Source of the DNA: Grammothele lineata
Lineage: Eukaryota > Basidiomycota > Agaricomycetes > Polyporales > Polyporaceae
Length of the DNA: 64,000 nucleotides
Direction: 5' to 3'
Assembly: GCA_002150815.3 (NCBI GenBank)
Contig: NDFF03000401.1
Location: 83,484 to 147,483, forward strand
Positions within the stretch are counted from its first letter, which is position 1. The number at the start of each line of letters is the position of its first letter. Both the position numbers and the translations under genes were made by a program. The notes under the pieces are model-generated. The model was not told where the DNA came from. It worked only from the letters and a program-made list of their open reading frames with translations, and searched no databases. Positions 11,652 through 22,540 of this stretch are shown here, one piece after another.

Positions 11652-14600
11652 ATGCCTGTAAAGCACCTCGACAGTAAGCACGCCGTCTCTCCTCGCGACC
11701 TGTTCAGACTCGTCGCGCTCGTTAGAACACCGCATCTCACATTGCGCGCATATTGCCAGCCTACTTGGTGGATCGCAAGCATCTCCAGACACACCCGCTC
11801 TCCGTCCTCGCCGACTCTCGTTTGGGCATTGATGCGTCGTACTACCTCTCCAGTCTGATTGACAACCCGCCTTCGCGGGAACCCCTCCTCGCCGCTACAG
11901 GTGGCCTCCCGCTCGCGCTCACGACGCGCATCGAGTCCGACCTCAGAGCGCTCGAAAAACTTCACATCAAGCCCGTATTCGTCTTCCCTGGTCTCCTGCC
12001 TAGCCGACGCACGAAGCAGCAGCAACAGCAGCAGTTTGAGCACAACGAGGCGTGCAAGGACAGGCGCGAGGCATGGACCAAGTACGAGTCGGGACAGGAG
12101 GAAGCGGCGACGAAGCTGTTTGAGGGTCGGAGCAACCTGCACCAGTGGGACCTTTGGAAGATTGTGCTGAGGATTTTCAAGCACCGGAATGTGGAGTTTC
12201 TCGTCGCGCCATATGTTGCATGGGCTCAGGTACGTTCGGTATTTCTCCAGCGTCTCCCAGAACGCATCCTAGTACAATGCTAATACGCATCACGCGCGTA
12301 CAGTTGATTTACCTCCAGCGTCACAACAAGGCGTATATTCATGCGATATACGGTCCTTCAGATACACTGCTCTACCCAGGGGTGGACAAGGTCATCACGT
12401 CCGTGGATCTCGTCTCCGCCAACCCTACATTCTCGTTTGTTGCAAAGCGTTCCATCCTCAGCGACCTGGGCGTGTCAGAAGACCAATTCTTGGACATTGG
12501 TATTCTCCTTGGGTTCGACAACTCTCCCCCCTTCCCCCCTACCGTACACGAACAGGCCTTGAAGGCCACGGTTGACATGGTCAAGTACTACAAGTCCGGC
12601 CACGCAGCTGTATCCGCTCTCGCAGACCAACCCCATATAAAGCAGATGAACTACACTGAACACTACGCACGTACACGTTCCATGATCAAGTATTCCCTCA
12701 TCCTGTCGTCGGAAGGTTCTGTGACCCCTCTTCCCCTCGCAATCACTTCGCCTACCCACGGCCACCCCAACCACCACTCACATCACCCGACCGCCGCCGA
12801 CATTCCCCAGGATCTGCACGAGATATTCACTCACCGACTACCAGACGAAGTGTACTTCTACCTCTCACGCGGATTGCTCGGGCCGCAGGCCCTGGTCTGG
12901 CTCACGACGGGCCAGATCATCGAGAACCCACCGTTAGATAACGGTGAGACGACGGAATACCGGCGGTTCGTGAAGGAAGTCATCACGGACGGCCAGACTG
13001 GGCCCCGAGTGACCTCGCTCGCGCTCATCTCGAGCGTCATGCACAACTTTTGGCAGACCAAGAAGGTCACGGGCCACTTCTGGTTCGAGCAGCCCACGCC
13101 GCAGAAGCCGATTTCCCACAACTCGCAGCAGACGACGCAGCTCGCGGAGCGTGTCGCGGGCTGGAACGTGCCGTACGGGATCGTGGAGGAGGAACTGAGG
13201 AGGCAGAACGTGAGTGGCCCTTAGCTCAGCATCCGCGGTTGCGGACGAGACTGCGGGACGTGCGCTTACTTTCGGTACCGCTGCGCCGCGGGTGGACCTA
13301 CGCCGCGGGTGGACCTACGCCGCCGGCTTCGCACGCGCAGTCTTCGACAATCGACTTTGCTCTATGTCTCGGAGCGACTGCGTCCGAGAAGCTCGCGCAG
13401 CGGACCAAGGTGAAGGCGCAAAACACTGTCGGGCTCGACAAGAAGGACGAGATCGTGGCGAATGTCATTTGGCGCTTCCTGGAGCTGCGCGGGTGCGTGC
13501 CACCGTGGCTTTCTTTTCATTCGGGGAGGGGGCGCTGCTGCCGCCACCACCCAGGCACGCGCCGCCGCTGGCGATGGCGGGCCCGCATTGACGCGCCGAT
13601 CGTGTTTTTGATAGGTTCCTGCTCAACACGCACACGCATTCACCCTTGGCCAGGGCGATGTACACCGCACTGCGGCCGGCCCGGGTGAACGACAAGTTCC
13701 AGGACTCGCTCTACCTGTTCCTGGAGCTCGTCCGAGCGGGCGTTGTGCACGGCCATCTGTGGTCTGGCCGCGCCTTCAGCGGGGGGCCCAGCTTCGGCAC
13801 CGGTACGTTCGCGGTCTGTCTTTCCCACGCTCCTGGCGACCATCGCGAGGCGTGCACTGGACTGGGGGGGCTGATTTTGACGTCGCTCGCAGATGACGAG
13901 AAGTCGTGCATGCTGCTCGTGATGCGCGTGCTGAGCATTTTGCCTCTGAACTGCAAGGTGCGTCGCCGGCCTGGCGTCTTGGCTCCCCGGCCGCTCCGAA
14001 ATCATGCGCGGCTCGCTAACCATACCCGTGCGCCTATACTCCAACGCGTGATTTGCACCCGCCGCCTCGCCTCTCCGCTTCCGCCCATCGTCCGCCCGGC
14101 TGTAAACTGTGGCTGGACCCGTTGTGGCGGGACCCCGATATCGCGCTGCTTCGATGCCTCGCGTGACGCCGCCGCCGCCACGACCCACGTTGGCACCACG
14201 AACAGGCGCAGCCGTGGTCGGCGCCGCTCTCCCGGGAGCTGCTGGTGTTCAACTCGTTCGTGCGGTCGCTCACGCGCGCGCTGCGGACGCTGCTGGAGGT
14301 GACGTCGCTGAACATGCTGCTCCGGCACGACGCGCGGCGGGCGCGGGACGACCTGCTGGACGTGAACCTGTCGCTGCCGTTCCAGAACGAGGTCAACACG
14401 GGCTTCGGGGTGCTCGCCAAGGTCTACCTCGACGCGCTCACGCACCTCAACGGGCAGCGGCGCGTGCGGGACCCGAACGCGGAGGGCGTGCGCGAGGCGA
14501 AGCAGGTCGCGCTCGACATCTGCGAGGAGACGTTCCAGGGCGTCAAGTACCCGAAGGCGGAGGTCGAGCGCGGCTTCCGCTTCTGGGACGTGGTGCGTGC

Positions 14601-14958
14601 ACTTTTTGCGTTGTGTGCGCCCCGGGCGCGGGTGCGAATCGCTTTGCTGACCGGCGTTCTCTTTCCCCCTTTTTTCTATTCTAATCTTTGCGTCTGTGAC
14701 GTCTGCGCTTTGTGCGGCGCGCGGTGCGCTGACGACGCGTTTACGTGCGCGCCCCTGTGCGTGTTCGATTCCCGCGGACCTCCCTTCGGCGGCGAAAATT
14801 TTGGCGACGACGGTGGTGGTGCACTGTGCACGTCCGGCTCGGGCGGAGGGCAGGCGCTGACGGCCATGAGGCAGTTGCACTCTGAGGGCGCCGTCCTGCG
14901 CGAGCTGATCGACCAATTTGAAGCGGCCGAGGCGTGGTTGGCGCCGATGCGGCCGTGA
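11652..14958 (+). CDS. MKT1: MKT1-like post-transcriptional regulator (XPG-fold)
   Basis: Proposed exons: 11652-11673, 11760-12229, 12304-13209, 13341-13492, 13615-13802, 13893-13957, 14206-14592, 14854-14958; 764 residues. The start MPVKHLDTYLVDRK and LGIDASYYLS match the XPG-N-like domain of Mkt1. FLVAPYVAWAQLIYL and AIYGPSDTLLYPGV follow the XPG-I layout, and the C-terminal Mkt1 domains follow (WSAPLSRELLVFNSFVRSL near the end). Yeast Mkt1 is an inactive-nuclease-fold protein that with Pbp1 controls HO and mitochondrial-protein mRNAs. A poly-Gln run (CAG/CAA at about 12014-12035) sits in the N-terminal third. The 3' introns are unusually long and GC-rich (131, 122, 90, 248 and 261 bases), unlike the 74-86-base introns at the 5' end. 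Intron 13210-13340 carries a 17-base tandem duplication. The acceptors at 13341, 14206 and 14854 are the least certain points. Confidence 0.85.
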
Positions 14959-15851
14959 GTGCACTCGGGACTCCCACGGGCGGGGGGCGGGGAGCCCAAG
15001 ATGACTATATTGGCAATATTGGCTGGGCGGACGCGAGGCGGACTAGCTAGTCGGGTAGGGACAAGACGCTAGCGGGTGGGGGCGCGAGGAGGGGCAGAAG
15101 GGGGATCATCGGCGGGAAGGGACTCTCGGAGGAGTGGCAGGACGGGCGTGGCGTGCGGGACTAGGGCGCGGTGGGCCGGGGGGAGGGCGTGGCAGGCTCG
15201 GCGTAGCGTCGGGGGAGTGTGTAGCACAGGAGCAGGAGCTCGGCGAATGGAAATCATGTGACGGCAGGACGGAGTGTGCGTGCGGTGGGAGGCTGGGGAA
15301 GGCCGCTGGGGGTCGGAGGGGGGAAGGGAGGACGTTCGGGCGGGGCTGGGAAGAGGGCGGGGGAGGGCCGTGGCCGCGGAAACGCCGAAGGGTTCTGAGG
15401 CTGGGACGCGTTGGGAGCGTGGGGGGTGGACGGTGTGAGAACGGGAGGGGAAGGGATGCGAGCTTCGGGCAGCGGCAGGGAGCGAGTGGCAGAGGCAGCC
15501 TGAGCTCTGCGAACGACGCCCAAGCGACACCCGAATCGGGATGCGGCCCAAACGCGACCAGAGACGCGCGCAGAAGAGGCGCCGGCGGTGGGACGCAGGT
15601 GGGAAGGCGGGCCAACGCGCTATCGAGATCGCATCGGATCTTGATTGGCCGATCTGGCCCGCTGCCGCTTCGCCAACGCCCAATCGGGCCACCCAGGCGC
15701 TCGGCGCTCCCTCCCAGCGCTCTCGACCGCCCGGCCCTCCCAAGGACGCCATCCATAAAACCCTGCGCGAATCCCTCCATGCCCGCTCCCCCACCGCCCC
15801 CTCCGCCCCCGCCCCGCTCCTGCACGCTCCCGCCGCGTCGCCCCCGCCGCC
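14959..15851. promoter_or_regulatory. Intergenic promoter region with G-rich strand and CCAAT/TATA elements
   Basis: The plus strand is strongly G/A-rich from about 15060 to 15500, with several runs of four to six G, then turns C/T-rich from about 15770 up to the next ATG. Two CCAAT boxes (15644-15648 inverted, 15680-15684 direct) and a TATA-like CATAAAA at 15754-15760 stand 90-210 bases before the ATG at 15852. They make a normal proximal promoter for the following gene. Confidence 0.55.
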
Positions 15852-16672
15852 ATGCTTGCTCAGCCAGCCCTCCCCGCCGCTTACCCCGGCCCCGAGCCCT
15901 TCTGCCCCAAGGACGCCCAGCCCAGCCACCTCTACCTCCACCAGCAGCGGACCGTCGAGGTCATCCAACTCATTGAGGTCCCCCCGCCCCCACCCCGCTC
16001 GCATCCCTACACATCCACTATCGCCTCTTCATCCTTCGCCTCTTCCTCCTGCGACTCGTCCGACGACGACTCGGAGGAGGACGAGTCCGTCTGCTCGTCC
16101 TATTGCTCTTCCGAGGAGGACCTCGACGCGGACTCCGCGCCCACATACGACGACACTTACAAGACGCGCCTCCACCGCGTCCTCGCATGGAGAGATGGAT
16201 TCACGAAAGCCATCGATGCCGACGTCGACGCCGCTGAGATCCCAGGTTCGTCCCCCACTCTTTTCTGCGCGCTCGCGCGCTTTGTCTTACCCGCGCGCCC
16301 CTTAGCGCCACCCCCTTCCACGCCCGTCCCGTCCTCGCGCGGGTCGTCCCTCAAAAGAAAAGCAGACGAAGACCACGTCTTTGATTCGGATGACGAGACT
16401 GTGAGTACACACCCCGCTTTCGCGCGCTCGCGCCGCCGCCCCCTCTGACCCCGCCACCACCCACGCAGTCCTCCCAGTCCTCGAAACGGTCACGTTCGCT
16501 CCCACCACAGGAGCGCTCGACTCCCTCCTGGCAGCAGCGGCGGTTCAGCGCGCACTCGTGCTCCGCATGCGACGCCTGCTTCAACACCCTCCAGAGCCTG
16601 CGCCAGCACGGCACCGAGGCGAGCCTCAACGACGCCTGCAGAGAGGCGGTCGAGTACGGTTTCGAGCCATGA
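15852..16672 (+). CDS. Unknown acidic/Ser-rich protein with a C2HC-like zinc finger
   Basis: Exons 15852-16245, 16306-16400 and 16469-16672 give 230 residues. Intron 1 (60 bases, GT..TTAG) keeps the frame whether or not it is removed; intron 2 (68 bases) must be removed. In order: a Pro-rich N terminus, the sequence LHQQRTVEVIQLIE near residue 30-43, a Pro run, a long Ser/Asp/Glu tract (about 55-92), a short helix-like segment with RLHRVLAWRDGFTKAIDAD, a basic patch LKRKADED, and a C-terminal CSACDACFNTLQSLRQH followed by Cys ten residues later. The spacing C-x2-C-x3-F-x5-L-x2-H is that of a classical C2H2 finger with Cys as last ligand. I do not recognise a named family. The layout suggests a nuclear regulator, but this is inference. 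Confidence 0.75.
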
Positions 16673-17420
16673 TGACGCGCGACGCCCCCCGCCTTGCCAC
16701 TACCACGTCTATTTTCCCGCATCCCCCATCTTGAACTCGCCTCACCTCACGCCTGCACGCGGGCCCGGGCGCAACCATCGGTTTCAACCCGCCCCCCGCC
16801 ACGACTTCGTTTCTTCCCACCGGCCCCTCGTCGATCGCAACCATCGCCCGCAGACATACCCCCACGCATCAAGTCCCCTGCACCTCGCGCATTTTTATTA
16901 CCTGCAATATCCCCTCCCGGCATCTCTTGTTCGGCGGTTCCCACACATCCGCACCGCCCCTTCATCCCCTGCCCCTTCCCCTAACTCGCCCTTCGGCCGT
17001 CGCCCCTCGCGAGGCGGCGTGCCCCCCGATGAACGAGGCCTGCGCGCCTCTCCCCTTCCCTCCTCCCGCGTCCCTCGACGCCCGTTCTTCGTCCCTGTCC
17101 GCACCTACACTTGACCCGCACGCATGTCCGAGTACGTATGCGTAGAGCCGCATAATCATCCCCCTACATTACATCATCACACGCGGCCTCGCGCTCTCCC
17201 CGCGGGAGACCGCCGTCGCCGTCGTCGTCATCGTTGTCTCTCGTACGTATCCGTACAGCAAGCACACTACGTTATCGCCCTGCCCCCCTTCTCCCTCTCC
17301 AACTCCATCGAGGGGCGGCCTACATCGCACGCACGCATATATACATATACATACTTTGCCACAGTACTCTTGCCTCGCCTCCTTGCCACCAACAACTCCA
17401 GCACTGTATCTAGTTAGCTA
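16673..17420 (+). other. Pyrimidine-rich 3' flank
   Basis: The plus strand is strongly C/T-rich through this stretch, with CpG kept. It probably contains the 3' UTR of the preceding gene, and it falls back to mixed composition at about 17420. No coding frame is supported. Confidence 0.4.
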
Positions 17421-19290
17421 ATCCCGCCCAAGAAAGGCGCAGTTGTACCTCTACCTTACCCACTTGCAATCGCACGCTCGCGCACACCACCAGTGTGGCG
17501 TGGCGACTTGGATTCTTGAACAACGCGACAACGGGGTGACGATCATGCTGGCTTCGCTCCTCAACATCATCAGTAGCACATCAACGCGGTTGTGCGCGCC
17601 CGTGCCCGTGCGAACGGTCGTCTCGTCCGCCTATGAAGCTTGAAGATCTGCTCGTCGGGCGCGGCGCTTGTGCATGTGTAGGAGTGTACGTGAGCTGGTG
17701 GTGGCGAACACCGCGCGGACAGGCCACGCGGGGGGCACGCGGGCGCGGGAAGGGGGCGCGTGCAGTGTGCGGCGTCGCGTAAAGGGCTCACAAAGGGCGC
17801 TGCGTACGCGGTCTCACTTGATTCTTGGACGAACGTCCTCTGTGTTGCTGGAAGAAAGAGCTTTCTGCGCAGGCCAACTCGACGCCTACCTGCAGAGGCT
17901 ACCCCTGGGGATGCCTGCGCGAGCGGGGCGCGTGACCTCCTTTGTGCTCTGCACAAATTTTCTTCAGAGAGCCCAAGAGAGCCCCTTCCTTTCTCTGCGC
18001 CTCGCTTAGCCACCGCCGTTCTCACCGCTAACACTCGCATGCTGCGCCCATCCGCCCACCCGCGCAACCACCCGCGCAACCCATCGCCCATCGCCCTCCA
18101 CGCTCCGCCCTCCCCCTGACTACGGCGTCCTACGCGAGGGGCGCGCGGAACGCGCACGGGTGATGCTCTGCATATTTTCCTATGTAGCCAGCCCCCTTCT
18201 TCGCCTTTTTGCAGCTTTTTTCTCGCACGCGGTGCGCACGGACGTACGATGGTGCACTAGTGCGCTAGTGCTAGTGTTGCGTTGCAGTGCAGTGCCACCG
18301 GCGTAGCGCACTCTGGGATTTCGAAAACTGCTAGTTGTGAGCGCTGAGCGCCGAGTGGCCCGCCCACAACGACCAGGCCGACCTCCCCTCATGCGCACGA
18401 TACCCCCGCTGCCCCGTCGGTCGCCTGGCGCGCTCCGCAATGCGCTCGACCGTGCACGCCTAGCAAGGTTGGTGGATCCGGGATCCGAAGCCCCCTTCTT
18501 CCTGCCAGCCCTGCAAATGGTGCACTGATTTTCTAGCCTTCTGTATGCATGTATGCGCGCGAGCCTCCGACCGAGTCGGCGTGGCCCGGCGCTGGTGAAA
18601 CTCGGACGCTGTACGATGGCCCTGGGACATTGGGCGGGCGACAGGATCCATCATTCAGCTGTCGCCCAGCGAGCGGGGAGCTGGGAGCGCTCCCATGCCC
18701 CCTTGAGCACTGAGCGGTATGTATGCACAAAATTCGGGACTGGGAACTCGGAGCTCGGTACTCGGGTCCGGCGCTACGTATACGTGATCTGCGTTAGGCC
18801 CGCGGGGGGTGGTTGGGAGCGTCGGCCACACGACCGAGTCGAGCGAATCGAGCAAAACCTCGGAGGGAACACGTAGAGCTCGGACGAGCGTCCGACTACG
18901 TACGTGCTCGGGCACGGCCGCTCGGGGAGGGCGCGGATCCGGACATGCGGCCCAGTGCACCTGAGCGTTCGAAGCTTTCGTCACCGCGCGGGCGTGCGTT
19001 TCTTTCCATCTGCGTAGGCGGGCCACGTAGGTCTGCGGGAGCGCTGCGCGTTCGTCATTGAGCTTCATCGACAGCGAGCGTCAGCGCGGTCACTGGGCCT
19101 CGGGGACGGACTTCGGAGGAGCGGGTGGTAACAAGGTTCCGTGCAGGGCGAGGCTTCGCTGGGGCCTGCCGTCTCCCGCGCGCTGGCCACAACGCCATCG
19201 CAAGCCCGGTGGGGGAGCCACGATGGCGCGGACGATTTCCAAGGAGGACGCACGGGACGCGTCACGGCGTGGCAGCTCGCTCGTTCGTCG

Positions 19291-19312
19291 TCGTTCGTTC
19301 GTTCGTTCGTTC
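19291..19312. repeat. GTTC/TCGT tetranucleotide microsatellite
   Basis: About five perfect copies of a CGTT-type tetranucleotide lie in tandem, with flanking imperfect TCG units from 19281. It is a simple repeat in gene-free DNA. Confidence 0.8.
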
Positions 19313-22300
19313 TTCCGAACCAACCTCCGACGCAGCAGCAGCAGTAATTGCAACAGGTGCGGCCCTAGTGGTACCTGCTACACACAACTTACCCAGGCTG
19401 CTGCTGCGCCGTCACCGCGACTCCAGCCTGAAGGGTGGGGCCAGGCCAGCCAGAGACAGACAGGACAATTGAACCAGGCAGGGGCACCGCTGCACGACGG
19501 CGTCAGACCCGGAACCGCAGCTCTCGCGACGGTCCCCAGCCGGCCCGCAAAACTCGCGCGGACTGTCGGACGCAGACGTCACACCCCGCACGCGCACCTG
19601 CGCGCGGGGCGAGGGGGGCGCGTCCGCTGATCATCGCTGCGACAACGGCTCGCGCGCGGCGTGCTGATTTTCTCGCGCGCGACCGCTCCCACTCGCACTG
19701 GCGGGTGCCTGGCCGTCCTGGAAGTCGGAAGTTGGAACCTGGAACCTCTGGCAGTGCTCGCGCGGGGGGCCGCGGCGCACTGGGGCAGACGGGCCCGGCA
19801 CGCCCATGTGCGCCGGAGCCGAAACCGCGCCCTTAAGCTTCTCCCCTGCGCGAGGGCGCTCCTGCCCTTCCTGGCACTGATGCGGTACTGATGGGCAGCA
19901 ACGACTCTCACCTCCTCCTCCCATGCCCCTCGCGCGGGCGGGTCTCGTGGTGCGCAATGACGCGCTTCGCGACTGGGTTTATTGAACCTTCGTGCCGTGC
20001 GTGTCGCGCCCGCCTCGGAGCTCGGCTCCGCCAGAGGGGGGCGCGGGGCGGGCGTGCGACCGCGCGCGGACTCTGGTGCGAAGGCGCATTGAAGCCAAAG
20101 CGACAGCTGCCTCTGGGTGCGCGATCGCCCCTGGCTGGACCTAACTCCTGTGCGGCGGCGGCGGCGGCGCCGACGCGCGGGTGCCCTCAGATCGCGCTGC
20201 ACGTCGTAGTGATGCATCACACAGATCGCGACGTGGTGGCGCGCGGGGCTAACACAAATACTCACACATATACAGGTGGGCGGCACAGTAAGAGATCTAA
20301 AATTCCAGTGGGCGTCCTCTTGACCCCTCTGTTTCCGCGCTGCGCGGGTTTGATTGCAGGACGCTCGCGCCCCGGGCCCGAAAGCGCGCTAGCAAGTACC
20401 GGCGGCTGCAGCGCAACGTATTTGCTGTCTCGCATGGCATGGCGCTGTGATGGTGGCAGCAGCGACTCCCGCGGGGCGTGCTCGGCGCTTGGGCAGAGGC
20501 GGTCCCACCGCCGAGCCCCATGAGCACAAGCCAGAGGGCGCCCGCGCGTTACGTCGCTCGCTGCTGCTCATCCTCCGACCCCCACCCGCGCGCGCACACA
20601 AGGCGGGTTCTCTCGATTGCCACGGCTCTCCGGGTTTAGCGATGCCGACTACATCGGTACTATAGTGCTACGGTTGCGCTGTTCAAGTGGTGCACTCAAA
20701 CTTAAGACACGGAAGACCGCCGCCAGTGCACTGGACGCATATGCTACCACACCATAGGGTCTCTTCTCCGCTACGTCCTCCCTCCGATTCCCACCACATC
20801 CCGCGTGCCCCCGCGCCCACTCCTCTCGTGATTCCGCATTCCGCACGACGGCACGACGGCACTGAACAGGGATCTAGACGACAGCGCACTTGGACGTTCA
20901 CGCGCCATGTTCCAGCGGCATCGACATCTGTCCCTCATGTGGCCTGCCCAGGCCCACCACGCGCGGCCTCCCCCTTGGACATCGAGTGGCCCAGCCCGCG
21001 CGTTCTCCCACTCTGCCTGCCCAGCAAAATACTTGGAACACTTGGCCGCCGGTGGGGATGCCGCGGTGTGCGCACCCCTCGCCGAAAATGGCTCCTGCGC
21101 TCTCACCGCTGCGACGCCGTCCGAACCCGCCTTCGCCGCCGCGGCGTATACGAGCAAGCGGGACGTGTCGTCAGCCGCGAATTCGTCGTCGTTCTCTATG
21201 TGCTACCATTAATGCCATCGGACTGTCGACGACGTCCGTCCATCCTATGGTGGGCTCTGGGGCGCCTCGTCGCCAGGCTCACCGTCCCGATGTCATCACC
21301 GTCAGAACATCGTCAAGGCGTATGTGCGGCCGGCTCCGTGCCTCTCTCTCCCAAGCTGTCAGATGCTCGGTCCCGCATCAGTTTCACCTCCGGTTCTCAC
21401 GGAACGCACTCGCTAGTACTGCTCCCCGTCTTTCAACCACTCCGAACGCTAACGCACACTACGCGGACGCCAGCGCAAAAGGGCGGGAGTCTCGGAAAGG
21501 GGTGATCGCTGCCGTGATTTTTTATTGCAAGCTGGTCATTCGATGTAAATCTCGGCGTATGCGCGTCGCCCGCTCCTCCCTGGAAGCCTCATCCCTGGAT
21601 TCCGATTTCCAAGTCTCAAGCATCGTCTCAGGTCTCCGCTCGCCGCCGCTCGCCATTTGTGTCAAAGAACGCGCCAGGCGCTTTCGTGACGACGTACGCC
21701 CGCCCGCGCCTCAGACAGCGCCCTCAAACCCGCCGTGGCACCACCAGGGAACGTGCCCCGTCACTCGGGGCCTCCTCTCGCGCCCTTGTGAGTGCCCAGC
21801 GCATCGCAGGGGCGACAGGGGGAGCGCAAGAGCGAAACACCAGCGACGGTGGGTGTCGCATCATGATATCCGCCCGCGGAAATAGCCTGCGTGCGCACTA
21901 GGGACACACCAGCCAGGCGGGACGCGGTGCGCGCGTGGGCGGCGGCGCGTTGGCAAAGAGTCTCTAGGCGCGCCTGCAGTGGGTCCCAGTCCGGGCCCAC
22001 GTCTGCGGGGCGGGCGGGCAGGCTCGGTGTCGTGGCGCTGCTCGAGGACCGGCGCTGGCGTCGTGGGTAGCACCTACAGTATGTCGTCCGTCCCCGCTCG
22101 CCATTAGCCCCTGCACAGCTGCACACATCCAGCGGGGAGGAGAGCGGGGGCGGGCTGTGGGCGCCCCAGCGGCCCGCGCTCGCACGCCCGTCCGGCTATG
22201 GCAGGTGTGTGCACCGTCGTCGAGCACGCTCTGGCGCGCGATCGTCCCGCCGGCGTGGTGTGTGCGCGTACCATGCCGGCGGGTCGAGGACGCGCCCACA

Positions 22301-22520
22301 AGTGGGCGCGCCGCCGCCGCCGCCCGCTCTGCCTCCTCTCTGCCTGGCAAGAGTGTGCGCGACGGCGCGCCGCCGCGCCTTCCCGCGCCGGCGGCACTCC
22401 CTGGGTCACGTTCCCAGAGGGCGGTGGCGGGGCATGCAGCGGCGTGCCGTCGCGACAGTGCTGCTGTCGGGCGGACTCGGGTGCCGCTCTGCCCAGTGCG
22501 GCGGTCTCTTCCACTTATTC

Positions 22521-22540
22521 GGATACTTGTATCCGGATAC
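22521..22540. repeat. Alternating GGATAC/GTATCC palindrome
   Basis: GGATAC, GTATCC and GGATAC follow one another; 22529-22540 is a perfect 12-base palindrome and 22521-22534 an inverted pair with a two-base loop. It could bind a dimeric protein, but no gene is near. Confidence 0.5.

Noticed and set aside
13210..13229. 20-base intron in MKT1
   Set aside because: Phase fits, but 20 bases is too short for the spliceosome; a 131-base intron from the same donor to 13340 also fits and joins smoother protein sequence.
20687..21885. Overlapping plus-strand frames of 272 and 331 codons
   Set aside because: Both are low-complexity translations of the same DNA with no family character and no promoter.
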